Positions 16,240 through 24,416 of a DNA stretch of 38,000 nucleotides are shown one piece after another. Positions within the stretch are counted from its first letter, which is position 1, and each line of letters opens with the position of its first letter. The stretch covers positions 2,741 through 40,740 of the forward strand of contig DJRM01000072.1 of assembly GCA_002440085.1 (NCBI GenBank), read 5' to 3'. The position numbers and the translations under genes were made by a program. Under the pieces are notes generated by a model. The model saw nothing but the letters and a program-made list of their open reading frames with translations. It did no database searches and had not been told where the DNA came from. Origin of the DNA: Bacteroidales bacterium UBA6360 (GTDB taxonomy: Bacteria; Bacteroidota; Bacteroidia; Bacteroidales; UBA932).

Positions 16240-17583
16240 ATGAAATATGAAAGTGCTCCCGTAAAGGTCGGGAATATTGTTATAGGAGGCGGGGCTCCGA
16301 TTGTCGTTCAGACCATGTGCAATACCCACACTTCCGATGTGGAGGCGTCTTTTCGCCAATGCGTTGAACTTGCTGAGGCCGGGGCGCAGATGATAAGGCT
16401 CACAGTTCCGTCTCTTGCCCAGGTTGATTCCATTGCGGAGATCCGTTCGCGGCTGCGGAGCATCGGGATTGGCGTGCCTATTGTCGCAGACGTGCATTTC
16501 AACTCGGAAATAGCCATTGCGGCAGCTGCCGTCGTTGAAAAGGTCCGCATCAACCCGGGAAATTTTCACAGGGAGCACGAAAAGGCTCGTGAGCAGTTCG
16601 CCCGTCTTGTTGCCGCGTGCAAGGAACATGGCACAGCCTTGCGAATCGGAGTGAATCACGGTTCACTTGGCGAGCGAATTACCGAACTTTACGGGAACAC
16701 GTCATTCGCGATGAAGGAGGCCGCAATGGAATGGCTGCGGATGTGTCGTGAAAATAATTTTGAGCGGGTGGTGGTGAGTCTCAAGGCAAGCAATGCCATT
16801 GTTATGGTAGAGGCCTATCGCCTGTTAGTTGAAGCCATGATGGCTGAGGACATGCACTACCCTATCCACCTCGGTGTGACGGAAGCCGGGAATGGTGATG
16901 CCGGACGAATCAAATCTCTTGTCGGAATTTCTTCGCTGCTTGCGGACGGGATCGGAGACACGGTTCGTGTGTCTCTCACAGAACCGCCTGTGAATGAGCT
17001 TCCGGCCGCGCAGTACCTCTCAGACAGATACGGGCATCGCCTGCACTCCTCCATGAGGCATATATCTGTCTCTGACAGCGGAAAGGCAATGTCTGCCATA
17101 TATGACTCTCCGTCTCGTGACAGACTGCTTTTCGACGCTTCGTGCGATTTTGGAAAGAGACTGATAGACAAAGAAATAGATACGCTGACTATAGGTGGAA
17201 CTTACCTTGATAAGTCAGGTTCAGCCGTTGAGATTACTCCGGAGTTCGGGGCTTACCTTGTCGATGAACTGATGCAGGCGGCACGAAGAAAGTTCTATCG
17301 GCCGGAATATATCGCATGCCCAGGATGCGGACGCACCATGTACAATCTTCAGGAGGCGTTTGAAGCAGTAAAGGCACGGACGGCGCACCTGAAAGGCATG
17401 GTGATCGCAGTCATGGGCTGCATAGTCAACGGTCCTGGTGAGATGGCCGATGCCGACTGGGGATATGTCGGAGAGGGGAACGGAAAAGTGTCAATCTATC
17501 ATCGCAAGGAGGCTGTCCTTAGGCATGTTCCTGAGGCTGAGGCTGTTGATCGGCTTTTAGAATTGATTGAACGGGGCGAATAA
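16240..17583 (+). CDS. ispG: 4-hydroxy-3-methylbut-2-enyl diphosphate synthase IspG, with short inserted domain
   Basis: IspG carries out the penultimate MEP-pathway step, converting ME-cPP to HMBPP with a [4Fe-4S] cluster. The TIM-barrel part (residues about 1-250) contains VQTMCNTHTSDVEASFRQ, VADVHFN, KVRINPGN, RIGVNHGSL and GDTVRVSL. The C-terminal cluster-binding part has CPGCGRT and GCIVNGPGE, which supply the three Cys and one Glu ligands. Between VSLTEPP and ACPGC are about 115 residues, against about 25 in Escherichia coli IspG and, from memory, well over 200 in the long plant/Bacteroidota form. The total of 447 residues is therefore intermediate. An ATG at 16207 would add 11 residues. 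The stop is followed 3 nt later by copy A of the stem-loop repeat. Confidence 0.95.
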   Translation: MKYESAPVKVGNIVIGGGAPIVVQTMCNTHTSDVEASFRQCVELAEAGAQMIRLTVPSLAQVDSIAEIRSRLRSIGIGVPIVADVHFNSEIAIAAAAVVEKVRINPGNFHREHEKAREQFARLVAACKEHGTALRIGVNHGSLGERITELYGNTSFAMKEAAMEWLRMCRENNFERVVVSLKASNAIVMVEAYRLLVEAMMAEDMHYPIHLGVTEAGNGDAGRIKSLVGISSLLADGIGDTVRVSLTEPPVNELPAAQYLSDRYGHRLHSSMRHISVSDSGKAMSAIYDSPSRDRLLFDASCDFGKRLIDKEIDTLTIGGTYLDKSGSAVEITPEFGAYLVDELMQAARRKFYRPEYIACPGCGRTMYNLQEAFEAVKARTAHLKGMVIAVMGCIVNGPGEMADADWGYVGEGNGKVSIYHRKEAVLRHVPEAEAVDRLLELIERGE

Positions 17584-17586
17584 AAA

Positions 17587-17669
17587 GCGGTCTGCCGCGT
17601 TACGCAGTTCACCCAAATCCTCACAACCATAAGGTTGCTGCGCTATTTGGCTTCACTGTGCGCCTTGCA
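17587..17669 (+). repeat. Dispersed two-stem-loop repeat, copy A (after ispG)
   Basis: Stem 1 is GCGG/CCGC (17587-17590/17595-17598). Stem 2 has outer pairs CCAAAT/ATTTGG (17613-17618/17645-17650) and inner pairs CAACC/GGTTG (17624-17628/17633-17637) closed by ATAA. The conserved text AAATCCTCACAACC and GGTTGCTGCG is followed by TGCGCCTTGCA (17659-17669). It starts 3 nt after the ispG stop, in ispG's orientation. Its 3' end supplies, on the other strand, the last codons of the convergent CNNM/CorC gene. Confidence 0.8.
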
Positions 17670-19017
17670 TCCCATCTTTTTCTTCATCCCCTTTTATTTC
17701 AGCAGTTTCTTTCGGCTGAATTTTGTGAACGAGAACCTTGTCGATTCTCGGACCGTCCATGTCAACGACTTCGAGGGAGAAGCCTTCCCAATTGATTACT
17801 TCGCCGGCTGAAGGAATGTGCCCCGTCTCGCTCAGGATGAGACCGGCGATGGTGGTGTATTCAAAGTCCTCCATCGTGTCGTCGAGAAGGTCGAAGTAGG
17901 AAAGAAAGTCATAGATAGGACATTGTCCTTCAACGAGATAGCCGCTTGCTCCGGTTGTGTCCGGCTTGCCGTCGGCACCGAGGCGCGGAACTATATAGGG
18001 CTCGTCCTCCTCGTCGTCGTTGACATTGCCCACAAGGGCTTCCATTATGTCTTTCAAGGATATGAAGCCGCAGAGCGCACCGAACTCGTCACATACGAGG
18101 GCGCGCGATATGCGCTTTATCTTCATCTCCTCAAGCACCTTGTAGACGGTCATGTTCTCATGGAAATAGACAGGCTCGCGCATCATCTTCACGAGATCGA
18201 ATCCGTCGCGTCCATAGCCCTTGAGAAAATCCTTTATGTTCAGTACACCGATGACATGATCGAGGTCGTCGTCGCAGACAGGATACTCCTCAAAGATGTT
18301 CTCCTCAATCACTTCCCTGACTTCAGCCTCGGTCATTGTCTTGTCGAGCCATACAATGTCCTGCCGTGAAGTCATGATTGTGTTCACGCTGAGGTCGCCG
18401 AGCGTAAACACGCGCTCCACAATGTCCTGTTCAACTTCAGAGACCTCACCGTCCTCCGTGCCCTCCTGCACGAGCGAGATGATTTCATCTTCCGTAACAT
18501 TGTTATCGTTTTCCTTGATTCCCAGCAATTTGGCAACTCCCGCCGTACTCTTGGACAGAATCCAGATGAAAGGAGACGCAATCTTTGAAAGCACTGACAT
18601 AGGACCGGCCATTGCCTTGGCAACTTTCTCTGCCTTGCTCATTCCGATGCGCTTAGGGACAAGTTCACCGAGCACAATCGAAAAGTACGTGACGATTATG
18701 ACAATCAGCGTCTTTGCAAGTCCGCTTGCCGTCGATGCCGGAACGCCCCATTTTTCAAAGACTCCGCCAAGAGAGCGCGCGATCTCATTGCCGGAGAAGA
18801 TACCGGTCAGGATTCCGATTAGGGTGATTCCGATTTGAATTGTGGACAAGAACTTGTCCGGGTCTCCAGCGAGTTTGAGTGCACGCCTTGCCTTGCTGTT
18901 CCCGTCTTCTGCCTCGTTCTGGAGACTGGATTTCCGTGCGGAAATCATGGCGATTTCAGACATAGAGAAAACACCGTTGAGCAGGATGAGGAATAGAATT
19001 ATAAATATTTCTGTCAT
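17653..19017 (-). CDS. CNNM/CorC-family (hemolysin-like) CBS-domain membrane protein
   Basis: The 454-residue protein has an N-terminal DUF21/CNNM transmembrane domain with about four hydrophobic segments (IFIILFLILLNGVFSMSEIAMISARK, IQIGITLIGILTGIFSG, TLIVIIVTYFSIVLGELVPKRI). Next are a linker with the acidic EDEIISLVQEG helix, a CBS pair (VNTIMTSRQDIVWLD to LICDEFGALCGFI-type text), and a C-terminal CorC_HlyC domain (DTMEDFEYTTIAGLILSETGHIPSAGEVINWEGFSLEVVDMDGPRIDKVLV). Relatives export Mg2+ or Co2+, and one Bacteroidota branch is GldE; which applies here is unclear. It starts 24 bp after psd on the same strand and is probably the last gene of the rsfS operon. Its C-terminal residues GMQGAQ are encoded by the antisense of repeat copy A. 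Confidence 0.88.
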   Translation of the reverse strand: MTEIFIILFLILLNGVFSMSEIAMISARKSSLQNEAEDGNSKARRALKLAGDPDKFLSTIQIGITLIGILTGIFSGNEIARSLGGVFEKWGVPASTASGLAKTLIVIIVTYFSIVLGELVPKRIGMSKAEKVAKAMAGPMSVLSKIASPFIWILSKSTAGVAKLLGIKENDNNVTEDEIISLVQEGTEDGEVSEVEQDIVERVFTLGDLSVNTIMTSRQDIVWLDKTMTEAEVREVIEENIFEEYPVCDDDLDHVIGVLNIKDFLKGYGRDGFDLVKMMREPVYFHENMTVYKVLEEMKIKRISRALVCDEFGALCGFISLKDIMEALVGNVNDDEEDEPYIVPRLGADGKPDTTGASGYLVEGQCPIYDFLSYFDLLDDTMEDFEYTTIAGLILSETGHIPSAGEVINWEGFSLEVVDMDGPRIDKVLVHKIQPKETAEIKGDEEKDGMQGAQ

Positions 19018-19041
19018 AGTCTATTTGATAGTAGTTTCGGG

Positions 19042-19698
19042 CTATTTTAGTTCTGCGATTACGGTCTCGCACGCCCGCACGTCGTCACCGATTTCAACCT
19101 TGATGTCCGCATCGAGCGGGAGATACATGTCAATGCGGGAACCGAATTTTATAATCCCGCACTGCTCTCCTTTTTTCTCAATGTTGCCCGGCTTTGCGTA
19201 GCAGACGATTCGCCTTGCGAATGTGCCAGCCAGCTGCTTGAACAGAATTTCTCCGTGAGAGTTCTTCATTCCGATTGACGAGTGCTCGTTAAGTTCTGAA
19301 GCCTTCGGAAGAAACGCAAGGTAGTACTTCCCCGGATGATATTTGTAATAGCTCACTTCCCCGTTCATCGGCCAGAAATTCACGTGGACATTGAAGAAGT
19401 TCATATATATCGAAACCTGCATGCACTCGCGCTTCAGATACTCCGGCTCGTAGACTTTTTCAAGTATGACGATTTCCCCGTCTGCTACGGCTGTCAGCAC
19501 GTTATCTCCGGGCACGGTCTCGCGCTTTGGAAGACGGAAAAAATAGGTGATGAACCCCATCATGAACAGAAGCACCGCAGACAGGGGTATGGAGACATAG
19601 AGTATGCCATACAGAAAGCGCCATATAAGGAACAGCAGAATCAGGCATATCAGCCAGACTACCGCGATGGTCTTGTAACAATCCTTATGTATTTTCAT
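19042..19698 (-). CDS. psd: Phosphatidylserine decarboxylase family protein
   Basis: This 218-residue protein is of the short Psd type, which makes phosphatidylethanolamine from phosphatidylserine. Two hydrophobic segments at residues 11-52 anchor it in the inner membrane. The soluble part has ADGEIV, the His-containing IYMNFFNVHVNFWP motif and the self-cleavage site in GIIKFGSRID. Ser187 there should become the pyruvoyl group when the chain splits into beta and alpha subunits. Most relatives have LGST or FGSR at this place, so it is intact. It lies between cdsA (24 bp upstream) and the CNNM/CorC gene (24 bp downstream) on the same strand, a phospholipid gene pair commonly seen in Bacteroidota. 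Confidence 0.92.
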   Translation of the reverse strand: MKIHKDCYKTIAVVWLICLILLFLIWRFLYGILYVSIPLSAVLLFMMGFITYFFRLPKRETVPGDNVLTAVADGEIVILEKVYEPEYLKRECMQVSIYMNFFNVHVNFWPMNGEVSYYKYHPGKYYLAFLPKASELNEHSSIGMKNSHGEILFKQLAGTFARRIVCYAKPGNIEKKGEQCGIIKFGSRIDMYLPLDADIKVEIGDDVRACETVIAELK

Positions 19699-19722
19699 AA
19701 TCTAAATATCTGTGAGTTTCCA

Positions 19723-20583
19723 TCAAAGTATATCAAAGCACATCATGTAGACCGTGGCGGCGGGAATGGCGACGAGTGCGCTGTCAAAGCGATCCAGCAT
19801 TCCTCCATGCCCCGGAATGATGTTTCCGGAATCTTTCACGCCGCAATGCCTTTTCCACAGGGATTCGATAAGGTCGCCATACACTCCTGTTATGTTCATT
19901 ATCGCGGCTATCACAAGGCAGTGATACCATTCCAGTTCATGAAAAGGCAGCAAATCAAGGCAATGCATCCCGTAGCCCGCTCCAAGAGCACAGGCGAACC
20001 CGCCTATGCAGCCGATCCACGACTTGTGCGGAGACACGGTCGGGAAGAGCTTAGGGCCGAACTTCTGCCCGAGCGTGCTGCCGAACAGGTAGGCGCCGAC
20101 GTCCGACACCCAGATGATGATGAACATGCACAGCAGCACCAGGCCGTTGAAATCGTGGTTTGAATCAAACGCAGTGAAGTTCAGCAGCGTCCACGGAACG
20201 GCAATGTAGAGTATGCCTGTGTAGATGTTCGAAAACATTCCGAACTCCTTCTTGTCCTTGACATAAAGGGAGTTAATCATCACGATGAAAAGCGGGATGA
20301 ATGCGAGTGTTATAAATCGGCCCGTGACAGCCTCCGTTGACTGAACAAGGAACGTGACCGAGAACATCACGCATGCCCCGACAATGGCAAGCACGCGGGA
20401 GCCCTTGTAGACATTTCCCATGGTCATTCTGAAGAACTCCGCCATCATCATCACGAGCGCGAACATCATCACGGCCGCAAAGATGTACTTGCCCCCTTCA
20501 AACCAATCTCCTGACAGCAATGCCAGGAGCATGACTGCCAGAAAAACAATGCCGGATATGGTTCTGATTATCAGACTTCTCAT
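19723..20583 (-). CDS. cdsA: Phosphatidate cytidylyltransferase CdsA
   Basis: CdsA makes CDP-diacylglycerol from phosphatidic acid and CTP at the inner membrane, the common precursor of bacterial phospholipids. The 286-residue protein is almost entirely hydrophobic helices (about eight). The family signature is near the C-terminus: SDVGAYLFGSTLG, SPHKSWIG, then GDLIESLWKRHCGVKDSG and PGHGGMLDRFDS, with the conserved Asp residues. The start codon overlaps the ftsH stop by 4 nt (ATGA arrangement), so translational coupling is likely. Its product feeds Psd through phosphatidylserine, and psd is the next gene. Confidence 0.95.
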   Translation of the reverse strand: MRSLIIRTISGIVFLAVMLLALLSGDWFEGGKYIFAAVMMFALVMMMAEFFRMTMGNVYKGSRVLAIVGACVMFSVTFLVQSTEAVTGRFITLAFIPLFIVMINSLYVKDKKEFGMFSNIYTGILYIAVPWTLLNFTAFDSNHDFNGLVLLCMFIIIWVSDVGAYLFGSTLGQKFGPKLFPTVSPHKSWIGCIGGFACALGAGYGMHCLDLLPFHELEWYHCLVIAAIMNITGVYGDLIESLWKRHCGVKDSGNIIPGHGGMLDRFDSALVAIPAATVYMMCFDIL

Positions 20584-22634
20584 TGTTCTGCATTTTCTTC
20601 GTTAGAGTCTCCTTCGTTTTCTTGAGTATCCGCCTGGTGCTCTGCGGCCGCAGCGGACTTCTCCGCATCTTCCTGTGCCTTGGCTGCCTTTTCATCCTGA
20701 CGTGTCTGACCATTGTCCGCTCCTGCACGCGGTCCGAGGATTCTCTCCAGATCATCCGCGAAAATCACTTCTTTTTCAAGAAGGAGCGCCGCCACCTCAA
20801 GGAATTCCTTCCTGTGTTCAGTGAGAATTTCCAGAGTCCTGTCGTGAATTTCGTTCACGATCCGCTTGACTTCTTCGTCCATGATCTCAGCGGTTCTCTC
20901 GCTGTACGGACGGGTGAGCTCATATCCGCGTGAACCGGTCGAGTCATAGAAAGACACCGTGCCGACCTTGTCGCTCATTCCGTAGTAGCATACCATGCTG
21001 TAGGCCATCTTGGTGAGTCTTTCAAGGTCATTCAGCGCACCCGTAGAAGGCTGTCCATTGACTATTTCCTCCGCCACACGTCCTCCGATGAGTGAGCACA
21101 TCTCGTCCACCATCTGCTCCTTTGTCATAAGCTGGCGCTCCTCCGGGAGATACCAGGCGGCTCCAAGAGCCTGTCCGCGAGGGACAATCGTTACCTTGAA
21201 CAGCGGATTCGCATTCGGAAGCAGCCAGCTTACAACGGCATGGCCGGCCTCGTGATGCGCAATTGACTTCTTCTCGGCAGGAGTGATTATCTTGTCCTTG
21301 CGCTCCAGGCCGCCGATGATGCGATCCACGGCGTCAAGAAAATCCTGCTTGTCGACCTTGTGCTTATTGTGTCTTGCTGCGGTGAGTGCCGCCTCGTTGC
21401 AGACATTCGCTATGTCGGCTCCCGAGAAGCCCGGCGTGTGTTTGGCGAGGAAATCAACGTCAAAGTCATCCGCGAGCTTTATCCCTTTGAGATGAACGTT
21501 GAATATTTCCGCTCTCTCCTTGAGATCCGGAAGATCGACATGAATCTGGCGGTCAAAACGTCCCGCACGCAGCAGTGCCTTGTCGAGAATGTCGGCACGG
21601 TTGGTTGCAGCAAGAATGATGACGCCCGAATTTGTGTCGAACCCGTCCATTTCGGTAAGCAGCTGATTCAAAGTGTTCTCGCGCTCGTCATTTGAAGAGA
21701 AGCCACCGTTCTTGCTCCTGGCCCGGCCCACGGCGTCAATCTCGTCGATGAAGACAATACATGGAGCCTTCTCCTTTGCCTGACGGAACAGGTCACGCAC
21801 ACGCGAAGCCCCCACTCCGACAAACATCTCCACGAAGTCCGAACCGGAGATAGAGAAGAACGGAACGTTAGCCTCGCCTGCAACAGCCTTGGCGAGCAGC
21901 GTCTTGCCCGTACCCGGAGGGCCGACGAGCAGCGCACCTTTAGGTATCTTTCCGCCGAGAGCCGTGTATTTCTTCGGATTCTTCAGAAAATCAACGATTT
22001 CCATCACTTCTTCCTTGGCGCCGTAAAGTCCGGCCACATCTTTGAAGGTAACCTTGCTCTTGTCCTTGTTGTCCACGAGCTTTCCCGGTGTCTTGCCGAC
22101 GCTGAATATTCCGCCTCCCGCCGGACCGCCCATGGACTTGCCCATACCTCTGAACATGAACACCCAGAATACAATGAGCAGAATCGGCCACAGGAGCCAA
22201 TTGAGTATGTCCACCCATGTCCTGTCGTTGTTCTCAATCACGAGCTTGAAACGAGATTCCTGCGGAAGCCGGGCATTCAGAGCCCCGAACATCTCCTCCG
22301 CGTTGAAGTTGTTGGACACGAGGAAGAAGAAGTGCGGGGACTTCTTGGGCAGCTGCCCACCGAACTTGTCGGCATATTTCCCGAGTTTGTCGGGGCGAAT
22401 CTTGATTTTTCCTTCATAATCGTTCCGGACAAAGTCAATTTCCTGGACGTCTCCGTCAAGAGCCATCTGCTGCACCTCTTCCCACTCGACTTTCTGCGGG
22501 TTGGCACCGCCGTTCCCCTGCCCGAAGAGCATCCATAGAATGACGCCTACAAGGAGCAGGTAAATCCAGGACAGATTGATGGATATAACCTTCACCTTTC
22601 TGTCCTTATTGTTGTTTTTCTTTTTTTCTGCCAT
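20580..22634 (-). CDS. ftsH: ATP-dependent zinc metalloprotease FtsH
   Basis: This 684-residue membrane AAA+ protease degrades misfolded membrane proteins and selected regulators. A basic N-terminus is followed by TM1 (residues 21-38), a periplasmic FtsH-external region, and TM2 (about 144-162). The AAA module has Walker A GPPGTGKT (238-245), Walker B VFIDEID (about 294-300) and the second region of homology (AATNRADILDKALLRAGRFDRQ). The peptidase domain has the zinc site HEAGH (461-465). The C-terminal tail is rich in Glu, Gln and Ala and probably disordered. The gene lies 12 bp downstream of rsfS and overlaps cdsA by 4 nt. Confidence 0.97.
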   Translation of the reverse strand: MAEKKKNNNKDRKVKVISINLSWIYLLLVGVILWMLFGQGNGGANPQKVEWEEVQQMALDGDVQEIDFVRNDYEGKIKIRPDKLGKYADKFGGQLPKKSPHFFFLVSNNFNAEEMFGALNARLPQESRFKLVIENNDRTWVDILNWLLWPILLIVFWVFMFRGMGKSMGGPAGGGIFSVGKTPGKLVDNKDKSKVTFKDVAGLYGAKEEVMEIVDFLKNPKKYTALGGKIPKGALLVGPPGTGKTLLAKAVAGEANVPFFSISGSDFVEMFVGVGASRVRDLFRQAKEKAPCIVFIDEIDAVGRARSKNGGFSSNDERENTLNQLLTEMDGFDTNSGVIILAATNRADILDKALLRAGRFDRQIHVDLPDLKERAEIFNVHLKGIKLADDFDVDFLAKHTPGFSGADIANVCNEAALTAARHNKHKVDKQDFLDAVDRIIGGLERKDKIITPAEKKSIAHHEAGHAVVSWLLPNANPLFKVTIVPRGQALGAAWYLPEERQLMTKEQMVDEMCSLIGGRVAEEIVNGQPSTGALNDLERLTKMAYSMVCYYGMSDKVGTVSFYDSTGSRGYELTRPYSERTAEIMDEEVKRIVNEIHDRTLEILTEHRKEFLEVAALLLEKEVIFADDLERILGPRAGADNGQTRQDEKAAKAQEDAEKSAAAAEHQADTQENEGDSNEENAEQ

Positions 22635-22646
22635 GTCCTGAAACGC

Positions 22647-23006
22647 TTATTCCGTTACTTCGTCACTATAGTCGGTGCGCACAGCATCTGCCCACAGATC
22701 CTCTATTCGATAGAACTCCCTGTATGCGGTCTGAAAGACATGCACCACGATGTCGCCGTAGTCGAGGATGACCCACAGGGCGTTTTCGCGTCCCTGCGAA
22801 CGTATCACTTTCCTCTTGCAGCGTTCAATCATCCTGTCTTCCACATTGTCGGCGATTGCCAGCACATTGGTTGTGGAATCGGCGTTGCAGACGACGAAAT
22901 AATCGGATATTGCGGTACCTATTTTCTTCAGATTGAGAGAAAGAACTCCCTGTCCTTTCTTTTCGAGCATTGCCTCGGCAATGACCTTGACTTCGTTGAC
23001 TTTCAT
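22647..23006 (-). CDS. rsfS: Ribosomal silencing factor RsfS
   Basis: The 119-residue protein is a complete RsfS/Iojap family member. Typical segments are KKIGTAISDYFVVCNADSTTNVLAIADNVED and the QGRENALWVILDYGDIVVHVFQTAYREFYRIEDLWADA block, including the conserved WxxLDYGDxxVHxF core. RsfS binds ribosomal protein uL14 on the 50S subunit and blocks subunit joining in starvation. It leads the rsfS-ftsH-cdsA-psd run and is divergent from birA, an arrangement frequent in Bacteroidota. Confidence 0.95.
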   Translation of the reverse strand: MKVNEVKVIAEAMLEKKGQGVLSLNLKKIGTAISDYFVVCNADSTTNVLAIADNVEDRMIERCKRKVIRSQGRENALWVILDYGDIVVHVFQTAYREFYRIEDLWADAVRTDYSDEVTE

Positions 23007-23050
23007 CTATAGTTTATAAGAATTTACAAAAATATGCCTAAATTAGCCTA

Positions 23051-23075
23051 CAAATATAATCAAAAAATGAACCAA
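23051..23075 (-). promoter_or_regulatory. Candidate promoter for the rsfS-ftsH-cdsA-psd operon
   Basis: The minus strand reads TATATTTG (TAnnTTTG) at 23058-23051, preceded by TTG at 23075-23073 after a 14-nt gap. The -7 box is 44 bp before the rsfS ATG. Confidence 0.45.
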
Positions 23076-23094
23076 TAGCAATTCGGAGACATCA

Positions 23095-23808
23095 ATGGGC
23101 AGGAGTTGTCATATAATATGGTATGATGAAATAGATTCAACCAACAGCGAGGCCGCCAGAAGGCTCGGAGAACTTGACAATATGTCAGTAATAGCAGCGA
23201 GATGTCAGACAGCCGGACGCGGAAAGGGCAGACGAAAATGGTTGGCCGCACCGGGAGAGAACTTGACATTCACAATTGTTCAGAAGTATACCCGTCCAGG
23301 CGACGACATGCCATTTCAGGCCTACGCAGCACCGGAAAATGTGCCGTGGCCGCCTTTCCCAGCCTCATTCCAGATGCTGATAAGCGCCGCAGCTGCCGCG
23401 AGCGTTGTCCGCTTTCTGTCAGAGTTAGGAATCAGCGCGTGGGTGAAATGGCCTAACGACGTCTATGTGGACAGCGGAAAAATCTGCGGAATACTGATAG
23501 AACACAGAACAGACGGACGGCATCTGAATGCCAGCATAATCGGGATAGGGATAAATCTGAACCAGACCGTGTTCCCACCGGAACTCGTAAATCCGGTCTC
23601 GGTCGCCATGCTGACAGGAAAGATGTTCGACACGGATGTGAGTTTCAGGCACTTCTGCGAAATATTCGTTTCAAGAATGGAGTCAGTCTATCGCGAACTT
23701 CCGCATCTGAGCGATGTAATCTCCCGGGCATTCGCTCTTGAAAATGGCGCTTCCGGCGACGAAAATCTCCGCTCCTGCTTCGCGCAGTGCGTGAACGTTC
23801 TCCTTTGA
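23095..23808 (+). CDS. birA: Biotin-[acetyl-CoA-carboxylase] ligase BirA, apparently lacking its C-terminal domain
   Basis: The 237-residue protein joins biotin to carrier-domain lysines through biotinyl-AMP. The catalytic core is intact: WYDEIDSTNSEA, the ATP/biotin loop QTAGRGKGRRKW, NLTFTIV, VKWPNDVYVDSGKICGILIE with the key Lys, and IIGIGINLNQ. There is no N-terminal winged helix, so it is not a repressor. After the MESVYREL helix the expected SH3-like C-terminal domain is missing. The last 42 residues are read opposite the 3' end of rpe and look unlike any BirA tail (CFAQCVNVLL end). The 126-bp tail-to-tail overlap suggests that a deletion or loss of the original stop shortened this gene. 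Confidence 0.88.
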   Translation: MGRSCHIIWYDEIDSTNSEAARRLGELDNMSVIAARCQTAGRGKGRRKWLAAPGENLTFTIVQKYTRPGDDMPFQAYAAPENVPWPPFPASFQMLISAAAAASVVRFLSELGISAWVKWPNDVYVDSGKICGILIEHRTDGRHLNASIIGIGINLNQTVFPPELVNPVSVAMLTGKMFDTDVSFRHFCEIFVSRMESVYRELPHLSDVISRAFALENGASGDENLRSCFAQCVNVLL

Positions 23809-24351
23809 CACACCCCCGTCGACCTCAATCGGACGGACTATTCCTTGCTTTTCCATATATTCCTTAAGACTGCGAATCTTCCCGTATGTCCCGGGGATGA
23901 ATTTCTGCCCCCCGAAACCCGCGAACACCGACATTATCAGAAAGTAGTCGGCATTCTCAATGTGGGGGAAGAGGCGCTCGACCGGGATGTCAGGATTGAT
24001 GACAAGGCCTGCCTTGGCACCGGCGGCGCGGATTTCCGAGAGTATTTCATCGGCTTTCGCGTCATTTTCAACGGCTTCGAGATGGAAACTGACCATTGCT
24101 GCTCCGGCATTGACGAATTTTGCTGCATATCTTTCCGGATGCACAATCATCAGATGCACGTCAAGCGGTTTCTTCGCCCGACCTGCAATGGCCTCGACCA
24201 CCGGAAATCCGTATGAAATGTTGGGTACGAAGACACCGTCCATAATGTCAAGATGGAATATGTCTGCGTGTTCGTTTACCATGCGGACATCCTCTTCCAG
24301 ATGGAGGAAATCCGCCGAAAGCATTGACGGGGCTATCTTTATGTCTGTCAT
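23683..24351 (-). CDS. rpe: Ribulose-phosphate 3-epimerase
   Basis: This 222-residue TIM-barrel enzyme interconverts ribulose 5-phosphate and xylulose 5-phosphate in the pentose phosphate pathway. It starts with IAPSMLSADFLHLEEDV and has the metal-site residues in FHLDIMDGVFVPN, DVHLMI, the MSVFAGFGGQKF phosphate loop and the second catalytic Asp in IEVDGGV. It ends with the expected FVAGSAIFKSE helix, so it is complete. I chose ATG 24351 rather than the in-frame start at 24375, because the extra residues (MLKKYCKD) lie outside the normal fold. The 3' 126 bp overlap the end of birA on the other strand. It is 65 bp downstream of pepD's stop on the same strand. Confidence 0.95.
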   Translation of the reverse strand: MTDIKIAPSMLSADFLHLEEDVRMVNEHADIFHLDIMDGVFVPNISYGFPVVEAIAGRAKKPLDVHLMIVHPERYAAKFVNAGAAMVSFHLEAVENDAKADEILSEIRAAGAKAGLVINPDIPVERLFPHIENADYFLIMSVFAGFGGQKFIPGTYGKIRSLKEYMEKQGIVRPIEVDGGVSKENVHALREAGAEIFVAGSAIFKSECPGDYIAQMRKFAID

Positions 24352-24416
24352 GTCTTTGCAATATTTCTTTAGCATGCAGTTCTGTAAATGTGCATTTCAG
24401 TTGGCAAAGTTTTCCC

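Noticed and set aside
23683..23808. A frameshift hiding the BirA C-terminal domain
   Set aside because: The region is fully used by the conserved rpe 3' end on the other strand, and no BirA-like tail was seen past residue 196.
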